Positions 63,726 through 64,000 of a stretch of 64,000 bases of DNA are shown here, piece by piece. The position numbers were made by a program, and so were the translations under genes. The stretch comes from Aporrectodea caliginosa (Eukaryota; Annelida; Clitellata; Crassiclitellata; Lumbricidae): the NCBI GenBank assembly GCA_020284085.1, contig JACEVL010000082.1, positions 659,246 to 723,245 on the forward strand. The letters run 5' to 3'. How positions within the stretch are numbered: position 1 is the stretch's first letter; the number at the start of each line of letters is the position of its first letter. The notes beneath the pieces are model-generated. The model ran no database searches. It saw only the letters and a program-made list of their open reading frames with translations, and was not told the origin of the DNA.

Positions 63726-64000
63726 GCGGCTTTCCTTTCAGAATGTAATCAAATCAATTTAACCAAGTCTAAATCTATATGTACAGCGTACGCACTGAAG
63801 TTTTATTTGCATTAGGCTAGCAGAGACTGAAGTCTGAATGCCCAAATGCGTGATTTAGTAAACAACCGGTATGCCATAGGCCTAAAAAAATCTTTAGTAG
63901 CCTATCTTTAATCTTTGGCCTGGAGCAGTTTGATGTCATGTTCTACGTCACGGGGGCGTGTTAATAATTTACATATGGGTTTTTGTTCATTTGTTGATAT
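63726..64000. other. No gene recognised
   Basis: AT-leaning unique sequence up to the window edge. Confidence 0.3.

Noticed and set aside
63556..63762. Plus-strand 68-codon frame with G/A/R-rich sequence
   Set aside because: It spans a LINE tail and the GC-rich part of a MITE; composition-driven.

Overview
The window looks like nuclear DNA of a repeat-rich animal, most likely a marine invertebrate (echinoderm- or hemichordate-like, other lineages not excluded). The reasons are long simple repeats, many CR1/L2-type LINE 3' ends, tRNA-headed SINEs, Helitron and hAT-type elements, a Ty3/Gypsy retrotransposon, and intron-like GT/AG structure with no bacterial gene organisation. No species can be assigned from sequence alone. 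The 8-mer TAGGCCTA is strikingly frequent (about 25 copies counted by eye).

Region by region. 1-9.3 kb is mostly simple repeat (CAGA, CTGT/CT, GGAA, GGAT, ATGT, ATAG) with LINE 3' ends and one perfect 30-bp hairpin. 9.3-26 kb holds LINE fragments, two short hAT-type MITEs with 8-bp target duplications, a pair of related tRNA-derived SINEs, a 30-bp minisatellite and a TIR element. 26-29 kb is minisatellite and tetranucleotide repeat. Two related Helitron-like copies (29.2-30.0 and 36.2-36.9 kb) flank the only convincing host-type gene: two phase-compatible exons of a ten-cysteine Ly6/uPAR (quiver-like) protein at 33.44-34.86 kb, plus strand. 38.9-39.8 kb is a TIR element rich in GATCGA.

40.1-55.6 kb is a nested structure. 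An approximately 240-bp tandem repeat is interrupted by a 12.9-kb minus-strand Ty3/Gypsy element (40831-53766, TSD CTAC, TG...CA ends). Its gag is interrupted by an apparently full-length 5.9-kb CR1-like LINE (about 46299-52170), and the LINE ORF2 is interrupted by a 489-bp hAT-type MITE (48564-49052, TSD CTTTAAAT). The Gypsy U3 regions carry a roughly 20-bp minisatellite next to the TATA position.

55.9-58.7 kb contains two more LINE fragments and a SINE. 58791-61436 is a 2.6-kb element with long imperfect terminal inverted repeats that retains a THAP zinc-finger coding sequence split by a phase-consistent intron. 61.8-64 kb has a palindrome-bearing TIR element and LINE ends. Nearly all recognisable coding sequence is mobile-element derived and broken; the Ly6 gene is the one candidate for a functional host locus.
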